The notes: a model not told the origin generated them from the sequence alone. Counted from the first letter of the stretch, positions 7,960-16,953 are shown. The stretch is 36,762 bases of DNA from CAYYUA01 sp964542585 (GCA_964542585.1 CAZIUI010000024.1:1-36762), one strand, 5' to 3'. Translations and numbers: made by a program.

Positions 7960-9867
7960 ATGCATATTGCTTACTATGGGCGACTGATTTCCTGCTTATT
8001 GCTAGGTGCCGTTATGGCAAGCTGTGGCGGCAGTCAAAAGGAAAAGGAAACAAAACAAGACGAGTCTCAAGATTCCTCACTAAAGGCTGTGCAGGATCCC
8101 CATTCCTATGCCAGGCCGGGTGAAGCTGCCATTAAACACCTCAATCTGGACATCAAGCTCAACTTTGATAAAGAGATTATCAAGGGTACAGCGCAATATC
8201 GCATTGCCAAAGAACCGAACGCTGATAGCATTTACTTGGATACTCGTAACCTTGATATAAAAAAGGTAACCTTAGGAAAAAACGGTCAAACAAGTACAGC
8301 TCACCGCCTTGGGGATAAACGAAAATACATGGGTCGTCCGCTGGCCATTGCGCTTAAACCTGAAACAAAGCACGTTCAAATCAAGTATCAGACGAATCCC
8401 GGAGCAGCTGCGCTCCAATGGCTGGACTCTAATCAGACTAAAGGAGGCGATAAGCCTTACCTCTTTACCCAATCCCAGGCCATTCTGGCCCGCACTTGGA
8501 TCCCGATCCAAGATGGGCCCGGCATCCGGTTTACCTACAATGCGGAAGTGGAGGTCCCTGAAGGCCTGATGGCCCTGATGAGTGCTGAAAATCCAAAGGA
8601 AAAGCAGGAGGATGGCATCTACAATTTTGAAATGGAGCAGCCCATTCCCGCCTACCTGATGGCGATGGCGGTAGGCGATATTACCTATGAGCCCATCGGA
8701 GACAAGACGGGCGTCTACACGGAGCCGGAATACATGGAGGCTTCCAAGCACGAATTTGGTAACCTGGACAGCATGATGGCCGCGGCTGAGCGGCTGTTCG
8801 GGCCTTATCAGTGGGAGCAGTACGACTTGCTGGTGCTGCCGCCAAGCTTTCCGTTTGGCGGAATGGAAAATCCACGGCTTTCCTTTATCACGCCCACTAT
8901 TCTGGCAGGCGACCGCTCCCTTACCGCCCTGGTTGCACACGAGCTGGCGCACTCCTGGTCCGGCAACCTTGTGACCAACGCTAACTGGAATGACTTCTGG
9001 ATCAATGAAGGCTTCACGGTGTACTCCGAATGGCGCATTATGGAGGAGCTCAAGGGTAAATCTTACGTCAACATGCTAAAAAAGCTGGCTTATCAGGGAT
9101 TGAAGGACCACATTGCGGAAGTCGGGGCTGATGATCCCATGACGAAGCTCCACATGGACCTGGAAGGCCAGAATCCGGATGATGCGCTAACGCCCATTCC
9201 CTACGACAAAGGGGCTTTTATGCTGGAGACGGTAGAGCAGGTCTATGGCCGCGAGCGGTTTGATAGCTTCCTGCGCCTGAACTATGACCGCCATGCCTTT
9301 AAGACCATGAACAGCGAGCATTTCCTGAGCTTCTATGATCAGCAATTTGGCGAGGATAGCGCCAAGCTAAAGCAGGTTAAAGCCCGCGAATGGATCCATG
9401 GCACGGGTCTGCCCGGTACCATGCAGGAGCCCGAAAGTGAGCGCTTGCAAGCGGTGAATAAAGCTATCGAAAACTGGACCACTGGCGAAATCAAAGCCGA
9501 AAAGCTGGCAACCAATAATTGGACTGCTCACGAATGGCAATATTTCATCACCAACTTGCCGGAGAAACTTAACAAGCAGCAGCTAAAAGCGCTGGACGAA
9601 GCGTATCAATTAACCCAGTCCGATAACTCCGAAATTCAGGCGGATTGGTACGAGCTGGCCCTGAAGCACGATTACGAGCCTGCTTACGAGGCAGTGGAGC
9701 AATTCCTGACCCGCGTAGGCCGCCGGAAGTTCCTCACGCCCCTGTACAGCGCTATGATGAACTCTGGTAAGCAGGACATGGCTAAGCGTATTTACAAGAA
9801 AGCCCGGCCGAACTACCACACCATCGCCCGTGGAACGCTGGATAAGGTGGTGGAGGTAGAAGCGTAA
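7960..9867 (+). CDS. M1-family metallo-aminopeptidase, lipoprotein
   Basis: Zinc aminopeptidase of the M1 family, resembling the leukotriene A4 hydrolase branch in domain size (635 residues). A lipoprotein signal peptide with lipobox VMASC (lipidated Cys22) predicts envelope anchoring. The exopeptidase motif GGMENP precedes the zinc site HELAH (residues 327-331), with the third ligand E350 in NEGF, giving the classical HExxH-x18-E spacing. A C-terminal helical domain follows. Likely role: N-terminal trimming of peptides in the periplasm or at the cell surface. The GC content rises sharply part-way along the gene: hand-counted 60-base rows before 8400 are 33-45% GC, and rows after 8900 are 57-58%. 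The frame is nevertheless intact. Confidence 0.95.
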   Translation: MHIAYYGRLISCLLLGAVMASCGGSQKEKETKQDESQDSSLKAVQDPHSYARPGEAAIKHLNLDIKLNFDKEIIKGTAQYRIAKEPNADSIYLDTRNLDIKKVTLGKNGQTSTAHRLGDKRKYMGRPLAIALKPETKHVQIKYQTNPGAAALQWLDSNQTKGGDKPYLFTQSQAILARTWIPIQDGPGIRFTYNAEVEVPEGLMALMSAENPKEKQEDGIYNFEMEQPIPAYLMAMAVGDITYEPIGDKTGVYTEPEYMEASKHEFGNLDSMMAAAERLFGPYQWEQYDLLVLPPSFPFGGMENPRLSFITPTILAGDRSLTALVAHELAHSWSGNLVTNANWNDFWINEGFTVYSEWRIMEELKGKSYVNMLKKLAYQGLKDHIAEVGADDPMTKLHMDLEGQNPDDALTPIPYDKGAFMLETVEQVYGRERFDSFLRLNYDRHAFKTMNSEHFLSFYDQQFGEDSAKLKQVKAREWIHGTGLPGTMQEPESERLQAVNKAIENWTTGEIKAEKLATNNWTAHEWQYFITNLPEKLNKQQLKALDEAYQLTQSDNSEIQADWYELALKHDYEPAYEAVEQFLTRVGRRKFLTPLYSAMMNSGKQDMAKRIYKKARPNYHTIARGTLDKVVEVEA

Positions 9868-9880
9868 GGAAGAATAGCAA

Positions 9881-10042
9881 ATGAACTCCTGCTATGGTTT
9901 GCTTTCGGGTCGTTTAAGTTTGGCCAACGTTACGCTGAGTGGCCAGCAAGTCTTGGAAAGCTTTCACTTCTATACCTTGTATGCTACCGGCAATTTCGGA
10001 GAGCCCATTCAAAAAGAAGGCGTTCTGCAACTCATCCGATAA
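9881..10042 (+). CDS. Possible small ORF or decayed gene fragment
   Basis: 53-codon frame starting with ATG 13 bases after the M1 peptidase stop, with an AGGAAGA-like stretch upstream and an in-frame stop just before the ATG. The translation (start MNSCYGLL, end EGVLQLIR) has ordinary codon usage and an alternating hydrophobic pattern like a beta-rich C-terminal fragment. I recognise no family. It ends exactly where the repeat block begins, so it could be the tail of a gene otherwise lost. A competing antisense frame covers part of it. Confidence 0.25.
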   Translation: MNSCYGLLSGRLSLANVTLSGQQVLESFHFYTLYATGNFGEPIQKEGVLQLIR

Positions 10043-10084
10043 GATCCGCGCTCATCTCCCACATCCGAGGAATCCGCGTTCGAT
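10043..10084 (-). repeat. Inverted partial copy of the ATCCGCG-type repeat
   Basis: On the minus strand this contains CGCGGATT and GCGCGGAT blocks related to the two direct copies at 10109-10146 and 10310-10346, in opposite orientation. It begins directly at the end of the small ORF. Confidence 0.45.
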
Positions 10085-10108
10085 CATAAGGAGTTAAAAA
10101 TAGAATAC

Positions 10109-10146
10109 GGATGACGCAGATTTCAGCGGATTTTCGCGAATGAAAG
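10109..10146 (+). repeat. Short dispersed repeat, copy A
   Basis: 38-base unit beginning GGATGACGCAGA and including CGGATTTTCGC. It matches copy B (10310-10346) along its length with one base gap and a few substitutions. Confidence 0.6.
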
Positions 10147-10200
10147 CATAATGATAAGGTTATTAGGGATATTTCCCAAAACTCAAATGTCAAAAAACAG

Positions 10201-10250
10201 GTCCCCTTCTCCCGCTGTGTGGGAGAAGGGACAGGGATGAGGGTTACTTA
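10201..10250 (+). repeat. Hairpin-bearing dispersed-repeat candidate
   Basis: Perfect 10-bp stem CCCTTCTCCC (10204-10213) and GGGAGAAGGG (10221-10230) around a 7-base loop, followed by ACAGGGATGAGGGTTA. It resembles short repeats seen between genes in many bacterial genomes. There is no T-tract, so it is not a typical terminator. Confidence 0.5.
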
Positions 10251-10309
10251 AAATTAACGCTTTCCTTAAGATTCGGCTTTGCTCAAAGAAGCCAACTCTG
10301 ATAGACCAT

Positions 10310-10346
10310 GGATAACGCAGATTCAACGGATTTTCGCAGATGAAAA
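10310..10346 (+). repeat. Short dispersed repeat, copy B
   Basis: 37-base direct copy of the unit at 10109-10146 (GGATAACGCAGA, then CGGATTTTCGC). Two copies in the same orientation flank the hairpin element. Confidence 0.6.
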
Positions 10347-10439
10347 ACCCAAAACAATAGGTTTAAAACGTTTTACCGGTAGCTTTTAAAAAGCAATTAA
10401 AACAGCTCCGAAGGCATGACTTTGATACCGTGGCTTATC

Positions 10440-11093
10440 TTAATCCGGCCTGAATTCGAAAACCCCGTACTTGATTTGCTTTCCTTCTTTCAGCCACAAG
10501 CCCTCGTAGTACGTTTGAATGTTAGTGAGTTCAGAGAGCAAGGATGATTGATACAGATCAAAAGTGTAGAATTGACAGGTCCAGTTGGGTTCCTGCTCGA
10601 TGGTGTCCAGGCCAAATTGGAAATAATCCGAGTTATCGGTTTTCAAGTGCAATTGCCCGCCGGTTTCAAGGACTTGCTCGTACAAATGCAGGAAGCGGCT
10701 AGCGATCATACGCCGTTTGGCTTTGCTAGGCTTAGGAAACGGATCAGGAAAGGTGATCCAGATGTTTTGAACCTCCCCTTTCTCAAAGTACTGCGATAGG
10801 GTTTCGATCGGAATCCTTAAAAAAGCAACATTTTCCAATCCCTCATTTAAAGCTTGTTTAGCTCCAACCCATATGCGATCGCCCTTGATATCCAAACCTA
10901 TGAATTGGTGCTCCGGATAGTATTTTGCCATGGCCAGGGTGTACTCCCCTTTTCCACAACCCAATTCAAGCGTTCGGTGACCTGTCCATCCAAAAAAAGC
11001 ATCCCATTGTCCTGGCATACCACTTGGGTATTCCAGGATGTTGCTCATCTCCTTTGTTTCTGCTATGCGCTCTCGCTTATTGCGTCCGGCCAA
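10440..11093 (-). CDS. trmB: tRNA (guanine-N7-)-methyltransferase
   Basis: Methylates G46 in the tRNA variable loop using SAM. 217 residues, typical length. The SAM-binding motif LELGCGKGEYT is near residue 42; the TrmB signature ITFPDPFPKPSKAKRRM follows near residue 115, and the C-terminal part (KTDNSDYF) fits the family. It lies 62 bases downstream of queA on the same strand, another tRNA-modification gene, so co-transcription is plausible. Confidence 0.96.
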   Translation of the reverse strand: MAGRNKRERIAETKEMSNILEYPSGMPGQWDAFFGWTGHRTLELGCGKGEYTLAMAKYYPEHQFIGLDIKGDRIWVGAKQALNEGLENVAFLRIPIETLSQYFEKGEVQNIWITFPDPFPKPSKAKRRMIASRFLHLYEQVLETGGQLHLKTDNSDYFQFGLDTIEQEPNWTCQFYTFDLYQSSLLSELTNIQTYYEGLWLKEGKQIKYGVFEFRPD

Positions 11094-11155
11094 AACTGAT
11101 GTTTAATGAATAAATTTCAGGTTATAATAAAAATGCTGAGTTCAGCTTTGATGAA

Positions 11156-12412
11156 TCAGGGAAGTAGAAGGGACCCGTCTCCATAACTTAAAAACCGGTA
11201 ATCTTTGTTCAAAGCCTCTTGGTAAATCCGCCACCAATCCCCTTTGGTAAAGGCTGCTACTAGCATCAGCAAGGAGCTTTTAGGCATGTGGAAGTTGGTA
11301 ATAAGACCATCAACTACCTTGAACTCGTAACCTGGCAATATGAAAAGTTCTGTAAATCCTGCAATCTGCCCGGTGCCTCTGGAACGCATTTCATTTTCAA
11401 CGGCTCTTAAGCTTTCACCAATTGATGGAAGCTGCTGTTGATCTACCTGGAAGGGCAGGAGTTTCGGAATGAAAAATTCACGACCACCTTCCGGCATTGA
11501 AAGTTTTACGCCATACCAGTATAAACTTTCAAGGGCCCGTAAAGCTGTAGTCCCGACTGCAATCACAGAACCTTGATGGTTTTTCAGGTGCTCTATATTC
11601 TCCCATTGGATTACAAGCTGCTCTTCATGCATAGGATGCTTGGCGACCTGCTCAGTTTGGACTGGCTGGAAGGTACCCGCATTAGCATGTAAGGTTAAGT
11701 AATCCAGGGACATTCCCTGATCTTTCAAGCTATCCAACAACTCTTCGGTAAAATGCAAACCAGCGGTGGGCGCGGCAACAGCTCCTACACGATTGGCAAA
11801 AACGGTCTGATAAGCTTCGTAATCTTTCTCCTCGGGCTCGCGTTCTATATAAGGGGGTAAGGGAACTTCACCAAAAATTTCCAAAATCCTGTTAAAACTT
11901 AGATCCTTGGGTCGCCATGTGAAGCGTATATGGTTTTGTTGGCCGTTTTTTGCTTTCAGGTAAGCTATTAGTTTTATGGTATAACCATCTACCTTCTTCT
12001 TAAGGATCAAGGGTTCGCCATCGGGCCATTTCTTGACATTCCGCACCATGCAATACCACTCCACCTGTTCACGGTCCCACATGATGAGGTTGATCTCGCG
12101 ATGCTTTTCAACAGGTTCCTGACAGAAAACTTCTAATTGAGCTCCCGTTTCTTTTTCAAATAGCAAACGCGCATGGAAAACCTGCGTGTCATTAAAAAAT
12201 AAAAGGCTGTTGGTTGGTACTTCCTCAGACAGGTTGGTAAATTGCTTATGCTGAATTTCGCCCTGCCGGTAAACTAGCATTCGGGCTTTATCCCGATCCT
12301 CTATCGGATGCTGGGCTATTTTATCGGCTGGTAAGGTGTAATCAAAGTCGCTGAGGTTGATCTGCGAAACATCCGAGTTGAGAGAATAATCCGTTGATTC
12401 AGGTAAATTCAT
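11156..12412 (-). CDS. queA: S-adenosylmethionine:tRNA ribosyltransferase-isomerase
   Basis: Transfers and isomerises the ribosyl moiety of SAM onto 7-aminomethyl-7-deazaguanine in tRNA, giving epoxyqueuosine in the queuosine pathway. The family N-terminus is visible as LSDFDYTLPADKIAQHP, with downstream AAPTAGLHFTEELLD and a C-terminal NFHMPKSSLLML. I chose the ATG at 12412 (418 residues, start MNLPEST) because a GGAAGACC stretch lies about 10 bases upstream. The frame also stays open to a TTG at 12457 directly abutting the stop of the GGGP synthase gene, so the longer 433-residue form is possible. Either way the two genes are tightly linked. Confidence 0.95.
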   Translation of the reverse strand: MNLPESTDYSLNSDVSQINLSDFDYTLPADKIAQHPIEDRDKARMLVYRQGEIQHKQFTNLSEEVPTNSLLFFNDTQVFHARLLFEKETGAQLEVFCQEPVEKHREINLIMWDREQVEWYCMVRNVKKWPDGEPLILKKKVDGYTIKLIAYLKAKNGQQNHIRFTWRPKDLSFNRILEIFGEVPLPPYIEREPEEKDYEAYQTVFANRVGAVAAPTAGLHFTEELLDSLKDQGMSLDYLTLHANAGTFQPVQTEQVAKHPMHEEQLVIQWENIEHLKNHQGSVIAVGTTALRALESLYWYGVKLSMPEGGREFFIPKLLPFQVDQQQLPSIGESLRAVENEMRSRGTGQIAGFTELFILPGYEFKVVDGLITNFHMPKSSLLMLVAAFTKGDWWRIYQEALNKDYRFLSYGDGSLLLP

Positions 12413-12457
12413 AGCTATGCCAGGTCTTCCCTTAAAGAGTGCTTTAGGAACAGTCAA

Positions 12458-13219
12458 TCAATCACCATTCGTTCTAGTCATGGTTTGTTCAGCTGCTAGT
12501 TCGGGCAGCAAGTCGGGGTTTTCCTCTATAGCGTTCCCTACAACCACAACATCAGCACCGGCTTGTGAAGCTTTTCGGACTTCACCTGGTGTACGAATTC
12601 CGCCCCCAAGGATCAGTGGTAGACTGATATGTTCGCGAACCCCTGCGATCATTTCAGGAGAAATAGGTGAAGTAGCCCCACTACCCCCATCCAGGTAAAT
12701 GTGCTGTAATCCTAGCATTTCCCCCGCCATAGCTGTACTAATAGCAATGTCTGTTTTGTTATAGGGAATGGGCTGGGTGTTGCTCATGTAAGCAGCGGTG
12801 GTAGTGGAACCGGTGTCCACTAGCATGTATCCAGTGGCCAACATGGCCATTTGGGATTGTTTCAAGGTTGGTGCCATCTCGACATGGCGTCCTATTAATA
12901 GATCAGGGTTACGACCAGATATAAGGGAAAGCAATAAGAGGCCATCCGCCCGATCATTCACCTGATGGCTACTGCCAGGGAACAAAATCACGGGAAGAGT
13001 GGTATGGGCTTTTAAGGTGGCCAGGCATTGGTCTAACCGATCGGCCATCATCAAGCTACCCCCAACAAAAATTCCATTTATGCCTCCATGTTCCTGAATA
13101 TGCCTGAGCTGGTTTACTAAGGTGCCCTGATCATACTTATCAGGATCTACTAACCAGCAAAAATAAGCTCCTTTTTTTTTACCCTGGCTTTCAAAAAACG
13201 AGGTTAGGGTAGCGCCCAT
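12458..13219 (-). CDS. Geranylgeranylglyceryl phosphate synthase family (PcrB/GGGPS)
   Basis: TIM-barrel prenyltransferase that joins a polyprenyl diphosphate to sn-glycerol 1-phosphate through an ether bond, the first committed step of archaeal-type lipids; Bacteroidota carry their own branch. 253 residues. Motifs include FVGGSLM, VILFPGSSHQV, YLDGGSGA and the phosphate-binding LILGGGIRTP and VVVVGNAIEE segments. The chain length of the prenyl donor cannot be read from the sequence. It heads a unit with queA and perhaps trmB; a TAATTTTG element lies 39 bases upstream. Confidence 0.92.
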   Translation of the reverse strand: MGATLTSFFESQGKKKGAYFCWLVDPDKYDQGTLVNQLRHIQEHGGINGIFVGGSLMMADRLDQCLATLKAHTTLPVILFPGSSHQVNDRADGLLLLSLISGRNPDLLIGRHVEMAPTLKQSQMAMLATGYMLVDTGSTTTAAYMSNTQPIPYNKTDIAISTAMAGEMLGLQHIYLDGGSGATSPISPEMIAGVREHISLPLILGGGIRTPGEVRKASQAGADVVVVGNAIEENPDLLPELAAEQTMTRTNGD

Positions 13220-13258
13220 AAGAATTTTGCTATAATTAAATGTTATATGTTATCCTTT

Positions 13259-13266
13259 CAAAATTA
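13259..13266 (-). promoter_or_regulatory. Candidate Bacteroidota -7 element for the GGGPS-queA unit
   Basis: TAATTTTG on the minus strand, 39 bases before the ATG at 13219. The flanking CCTTAATTTTG is identical to that at the SDR promoter candidate (7800-7807). Confidence 0.42.
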
Positions 13267-13517
13267 AGGAATACCAACTAAAATTACCCGCTATAAATTA
13301 GGAAAGCAAAAAATAAACTTTTACTATTTATGACCCTTATCGCCAAAAGTGCGATATAATGCAATAAGGTAAAGTTTTCCACATGCTTGGGGAAAAATTT
13401 AAGGGCTATCTGGCTGATAATACTCAATCTGCCGTTAAATTGGTATTCATTCTTAACCCCATTTCTGGAGTAAAAATCCTCAAAATGTTTATTTAGAAAG
13501 CGCATAAAACAAGCACT

Positions 13518-16500
13518 ATGGCAAGTACTGGAAAACAACAACAAAAACAAGACAAAAAGCAGGGACTAAATATTCCTCGTTATTACACCCAGGAAGGGGT
13601 GAGCCCTTATGATGAGTTTAATTTTGAGTTCCGCTCCTCCATTATCAGGAACCCGTCAGGAGAGACTGTTTTTGAGATGAATAATGTGGAGGTTCCAAAG
13701 CACTGGTCCCAGGTAGCAACAGATATTTTGGCCCAAAAGTATCTGCGGAAAACCGGTGTTCCTCAGCCTGACGGATCAACGGGTCATGAAACTTCCCTCA
13801 AGCAAGTGGCCCATCGGATGGCTGACTGTTGGCGGCAATGGGGCGAAGAACACGGCTATTTTGCAAGCCAGAAAGATGCCCAGGTTTTTTATGAGGAGAT
13901 CGTTTATATGATCTTGGGACAACATGCAGCTCCCAACTCCCCGCAGTGGTTTAATACCGGGCTTTACACAGCTTATGGTATTGAAGGGAAGCCCCAGGGT
14001 CATTTTTATGTAGACCCGGAAACAGAAGAGATCAAACAATCTGAAAATGCTTACCAACGTCCTCAGCCCCATGCCTGCTTCATCTTATCCGTAGAAGATG
14101 ACTTAGTAAACAAAGGGGGGATCATGGATCTTTGGACACGGGAGGCCCGCATTTTTAAATATGGCTCAGGCGTGGGCACTAATTTTTCCACCATCCGTGG
14201 TGGAGGTGAGCGCCTATCTGGTGGCGGGCAGTCATCAGGCCTAATGTCCTTCTTAAAAATCGGTGACCAAGCTGCTGGTGCTATCAAGTCTGGTGGTACT
14301 ACGCGTAGAGCGGCCAAGATGGTTGTTGTAGATGTGGATCACCCGGAAATTGAAGATTTCGTTAATTGGAAGGTAGAAGAGGAGCGGAAAGTAAAAGCGC
14401 TCATGGATGCCGGCTATCCAGGTGATTATGAGGGCGAAGCTTACAATTCCGTTAGTGGTCAGAATTCCAATAACTCCATTCGTGTTAACAATGCATTTTT
14501 CCATGCCCTCGAAAATAATGAGGAGTGGCCCCTAACCGCTCGCACAGATGGTCATACGGTACGAACCATCAATGCGCGGGATCTGTGGCATCAGGTATCC
14601 CATGCCGCGTGGGATTGTGCCGATCCCGGTATCCAATTTGATACTACTATCAATGAATGGCACACATGCCCCAAGGATGGACGGATCAACGGATCCAACC
14701 CCTGTTCTGAGTACATGTTTTTGGATGATACAGCTTGTAACCTGGCGTCTTTAAATGTTCGGCGCTTCTACGATGAAGAAAAGCTGGAGTTTGACGTGAA
14801 AGGCTTTGAGCATGCCAATCGCCTCTGGACCATAGCACTGGAAATCTCGGTGCTAATGGCTCAATTTCCCTCAGAAGAAGTGGCCCAGAAATCCTACGAC
14901 TACCGAACACTGGGTCTTGGTTATGCTAATCTTGGTTCATTACTGATGGCCTCGGGCATTCCGTACGATAGTGAAAAGGGCAATGCTATTTGTGGTGCCT
15001 TGACCGCTATTATGACGGGGACTTCCTACGCCACCTCTGCTGAAATGGCTGCCGTTAAGGGCCCCTTCCGCAGGTATGAAGCCAACCAAGAAGACATGCT
15101 GCGGGTTATCCGTAACCACAGGTATGCGGCGTACAATGCTACTAGTGCCTACGAAGGCCTGAGTATAACGCCTAAAGGTATCGATCCCAAATACTGCCCG
15201 GATTATCTCCTAAAAGCTGCTTGTGAGTCCTGGGATCAAGCTTTGCAACTTGGTGAGCAATATGGCTACCGGAATGCCCAGGCTAGTGTGATTGCTCCCA
15301 CCGGTACCATCGGTTTGGTCATGGACTGTGATACAACCGGTGTTGAGCCGGATTTCTCCCTGGTCAAGTTTAAAAAGCTAGCGGGTGGCGGTTACTTCAA
15401 GATCATTAACCAAACGATCCCAAAGGCCTTGCAGAACCTGGGTTATCCAGAAGATCAGATCCAGAATATCGTGGACTATGCCAAAGGAAAAGGGTCGCTG
15501 AAAGGTTCGCCATACATCAATCATGAAACTCTGAAAGCCAAAGGCTTCCATGATAAGGATTTGGAGCTAGTTGAAAACCAATTACCATCAGCTTTTGCTG
15601 TCGGTTTTGTCCTGAACCAATGGACCCTGGGCGAGCAAACGCTACAGCGGCTTGGTTTTGCCCCTAACCAATACCAGGATCCGGGCTTTAATTTACTACA
15701 AGAATTAGGTTTTACAGACGAAGAAATTGAAGCGGCTAACGAGTATGTTTGCGGTACAATGACCATTGAAGGAGCACCCCACCTGCTTGAAGCCCATTAT
15801 CCAGTCTTTGATTGTGCCAACCGTACAGGTAGTCGCGGCCAGCGCTATATTCATCCTCATGGCCACATTCGCATGATGGCCGCAGCTCAGCCTTTCATTT
15901 CCGGTGCCATTTCTAAAACGATCAACCTCCCTAATGAGGCCACTGTAGAGGATATTCAAGGCTGTTATGAATTGTCCTGGAAATTGGGCTTGAAAGCCAA
16001 TGCCCTTTACCGGGATGGTAGTAAATGGTCACAGCCCTTATCCTCCAAGAAAGCCGTTCGCAAGGGAGATGAACAAGATGAAGTGGCTGATAAGGTAGAG
16101 GAAGTCGTAGGTGAGGATGGCCGTAAAAGCCTGGATGAACTAACACCGAACGAAGTACTGGAGGCTGCTAAGAAGATCATTGCTGAGAGTAAAGACACCC
16201 AATTTAAGCGTCAGCTATCAAGTATTGTTGAGCGCAAAAAACTCCCCAATAAACGCGGAGGCTTTACGCAAAAGAGTAAAATCGGTGGTCAAACACTTTT
16301 TGTCCGCACAGGAGAATATTCCGATGGGACCTTGGGGGAAGTCTTCGTTGATGTCCATAAGGAAGGTGCTTCTTTCCGCTCTCTGCTCAATTGTTTTGCA
16401 ATAGCTGTTTCCATTGGTCTTCAGTACGGGGTGCCTGTAGAAGAGTATGTAGAGAAGTTTACCTTTACCCGGTTTGAGCCCAGTGGCTTTGTGGAAGGTC

Positions 16501-16913
16501 ATGACAACATTAAAAGCACCACTTCCATAGTGGATTACATCTTCCGGCTGGTAGGTTTTGAATACTTGGGTCGTACGGATCTTGTACAAGTGGCTTCACC
16601 AGAGGTCAAAGGCTCCGAAAAAGAAGAATTCAAAGCAGATAAGGACGATGGCAAGCATAATGCTGACAGCTCTGAAAGCGAGAAGCACGGTTCCTTAGAA
16701 AACGGCCATCCCGAGTCTGAGACTTCGAAAAGCCCTGCGGAAAGCAAGCCCAACGGAACGGCCCATCAAGAAATGAGTATCAGCCAATCCAACGAACAGC
16801 TAAGCAGCATGATGGGTGATGCTCCGCCATGTGATGTTTGTGGCCACGTGACCGTTCGCAGCGGAAATTGCTACAAATGCCTGAACTGCGGTAGCAGTAT
16901 GGGCTGTAGCTGA
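13518..16913 (+). CDS. nrdJ: Adenosylcobalamin-dependent (class II) ribonucleotide reductase
   Basis: Reduces ribonucleotides to deoxyribonucleotides with adenosylcobalamin as radical source, so it is oxygen-independent. 1131 residues. NSPQWFNTGLY (near 140) and PHACFIL with C187 precede NPCSE (C396, predicted thiyl radical site) and ACNLASL (C407). The 11-residue spacing matches the known class II active site, and C187 is the likely redox partner of C407. A later APTGTIG motif and a C-terminal zinc-finger-like tail with CDVCG and CLNCG plus a terminal GCS complete it. About 60-70 residues before that tail are Ser-, Glu- and Lys-rich and probably a flexible linker. A strong terminator follows. 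No cobalamin riboswitch is recognised in the 298 bases upstream. Confidence 0.97.
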   Translation: MASTGKQQQKQDKKQGLNIPRYYTQEGVSPYDEFNFEFRSSIIRNPSGETVFEMNNVEVPKHWSQVATDILAQKYLRKTGVPQPDGSTGHETSLKQVAHRMADCWRQWGEEHGYFASQKDAQVFYEEIVYMILGQHAAPNSPQWFNTGLYTAYGIEGKPQGHFYVDPETEEIKQSENAYQRPQPHACFILSVEDDLVNKGGIMDLWTREARIFKYGSGVGTNFSTIRGGGERLSGGGQSSGLMSFLKIGDQAAGAIKSGGTTRRAAKMVVVDVDHPEIEDFVNWKVEEERKVKALMDAGYPGDYEGEAYNSVSGQNSNNSIRVNNAFFHALENNEEWPLTARTDGHTVRTINARDLWHQVSHAAWDCADPGIQFDTTINEWHTCPKDGRINGSNPCSEYMFLDDTACNLASLNVRRFYDEEKLEFDVKGFEHANRLWTIALEISVLMAQFPSEEVAQKSYDYRTLGLGYANLGSLLMASGIPYDSEKGNAICGALTAIMTGTSYATSAEMAAVKGPFRRYEANQEDMLRVIRNHRYAAYNATSAYEGLSITPKGIDPKYCPDYLLKAACESWDQALQLGEQYGYRNAQASVIAPTGTIGLVMDCDTTGVEPDFSLVKFKKLAGGGYFKIINQTIPKALQNLGYPEDQIQNIVDYAKGKGSLKGSPYINHETLKAKGFHDKDLELVENQLPSAFAVGFVLNQWTLGEQTLQRLGFAPNQYQDPGFNLLQELGFTDEEIEAANEYVCGTMTIEGAPHLLEAHYPVFDCANRTGSRGQRYIHPHGHIRMMAAAQPFISGAISKTINLPNEATVEDIQGCYELSWKLGLKANALYRDGSKWSQPLSSKKAVRKGDEQDEVADKVEEVVGEDGRKSLDELTPNEVLEAAKKIIAESKDTQFKRQLSSIVERKKLPNKRGGFTQKSKIGGQTLFVRTGEYSDGTLGEVFVDVHKEGASFRSLLNCFAIAVSIGLQYGVPVEEYVEKFTFTRFEPSGFVEGHDNIKSTTSIVDYIFRLVGFEYLGRTDLVQVASPEVKGSEKEEFKADKDDGKHNADSSESEKHGSLENGHPESETSKSPAESKPNGTAHQEMSISQSNEQLSSMMGDAPPCDVCGHVTVRSGNCYKCLNCGSSMGCS

Positions 16914-16953
16914 TTGACTCCCCTATTTCCTTTTAAAGTGAGTAACCTTTTTG

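Larger units (their letters stand above)
9868..10439. other. 571-base intergenic region with repeats and possible remnants
   Basis: No complete gene of recognisable family. It holds a 53-codon open frame (9881-10042, +), an antisense open stretch without ATG over about 9913-10045 (-), an inverted copy and two direct copies of a short repeat (10043-10084, 10109-10146, 10310-10346), and a hairpin element at 10201-10250. The stretch 10350-10439 has nothing I recognise. Confidence 0.7.

Noticed and set aside
8272..8952. 226-codon minus-strand open frame opposite the M1 peptidase gene
   Set aside because: It is antisense to a clear zinc peptidase with intact catalytic motifs; composition (many Arg, His, Gln) is that of a GC-rich shadow frame.
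13220..13517. Possible cobalamin riboswitch upstream of the B12-dependent reductase
   Set aside because: I looked for the conserved B12-box and core sequences and see none; the region is simply AT-rich.
13284..13550. 88-codon minus-strand frame in the nrdJ upstream region
   Set aside because: Low-complexity Phe/Leu-rich translation in AT-rich DNA, overlaps the nrdJ start, no recognisable family.
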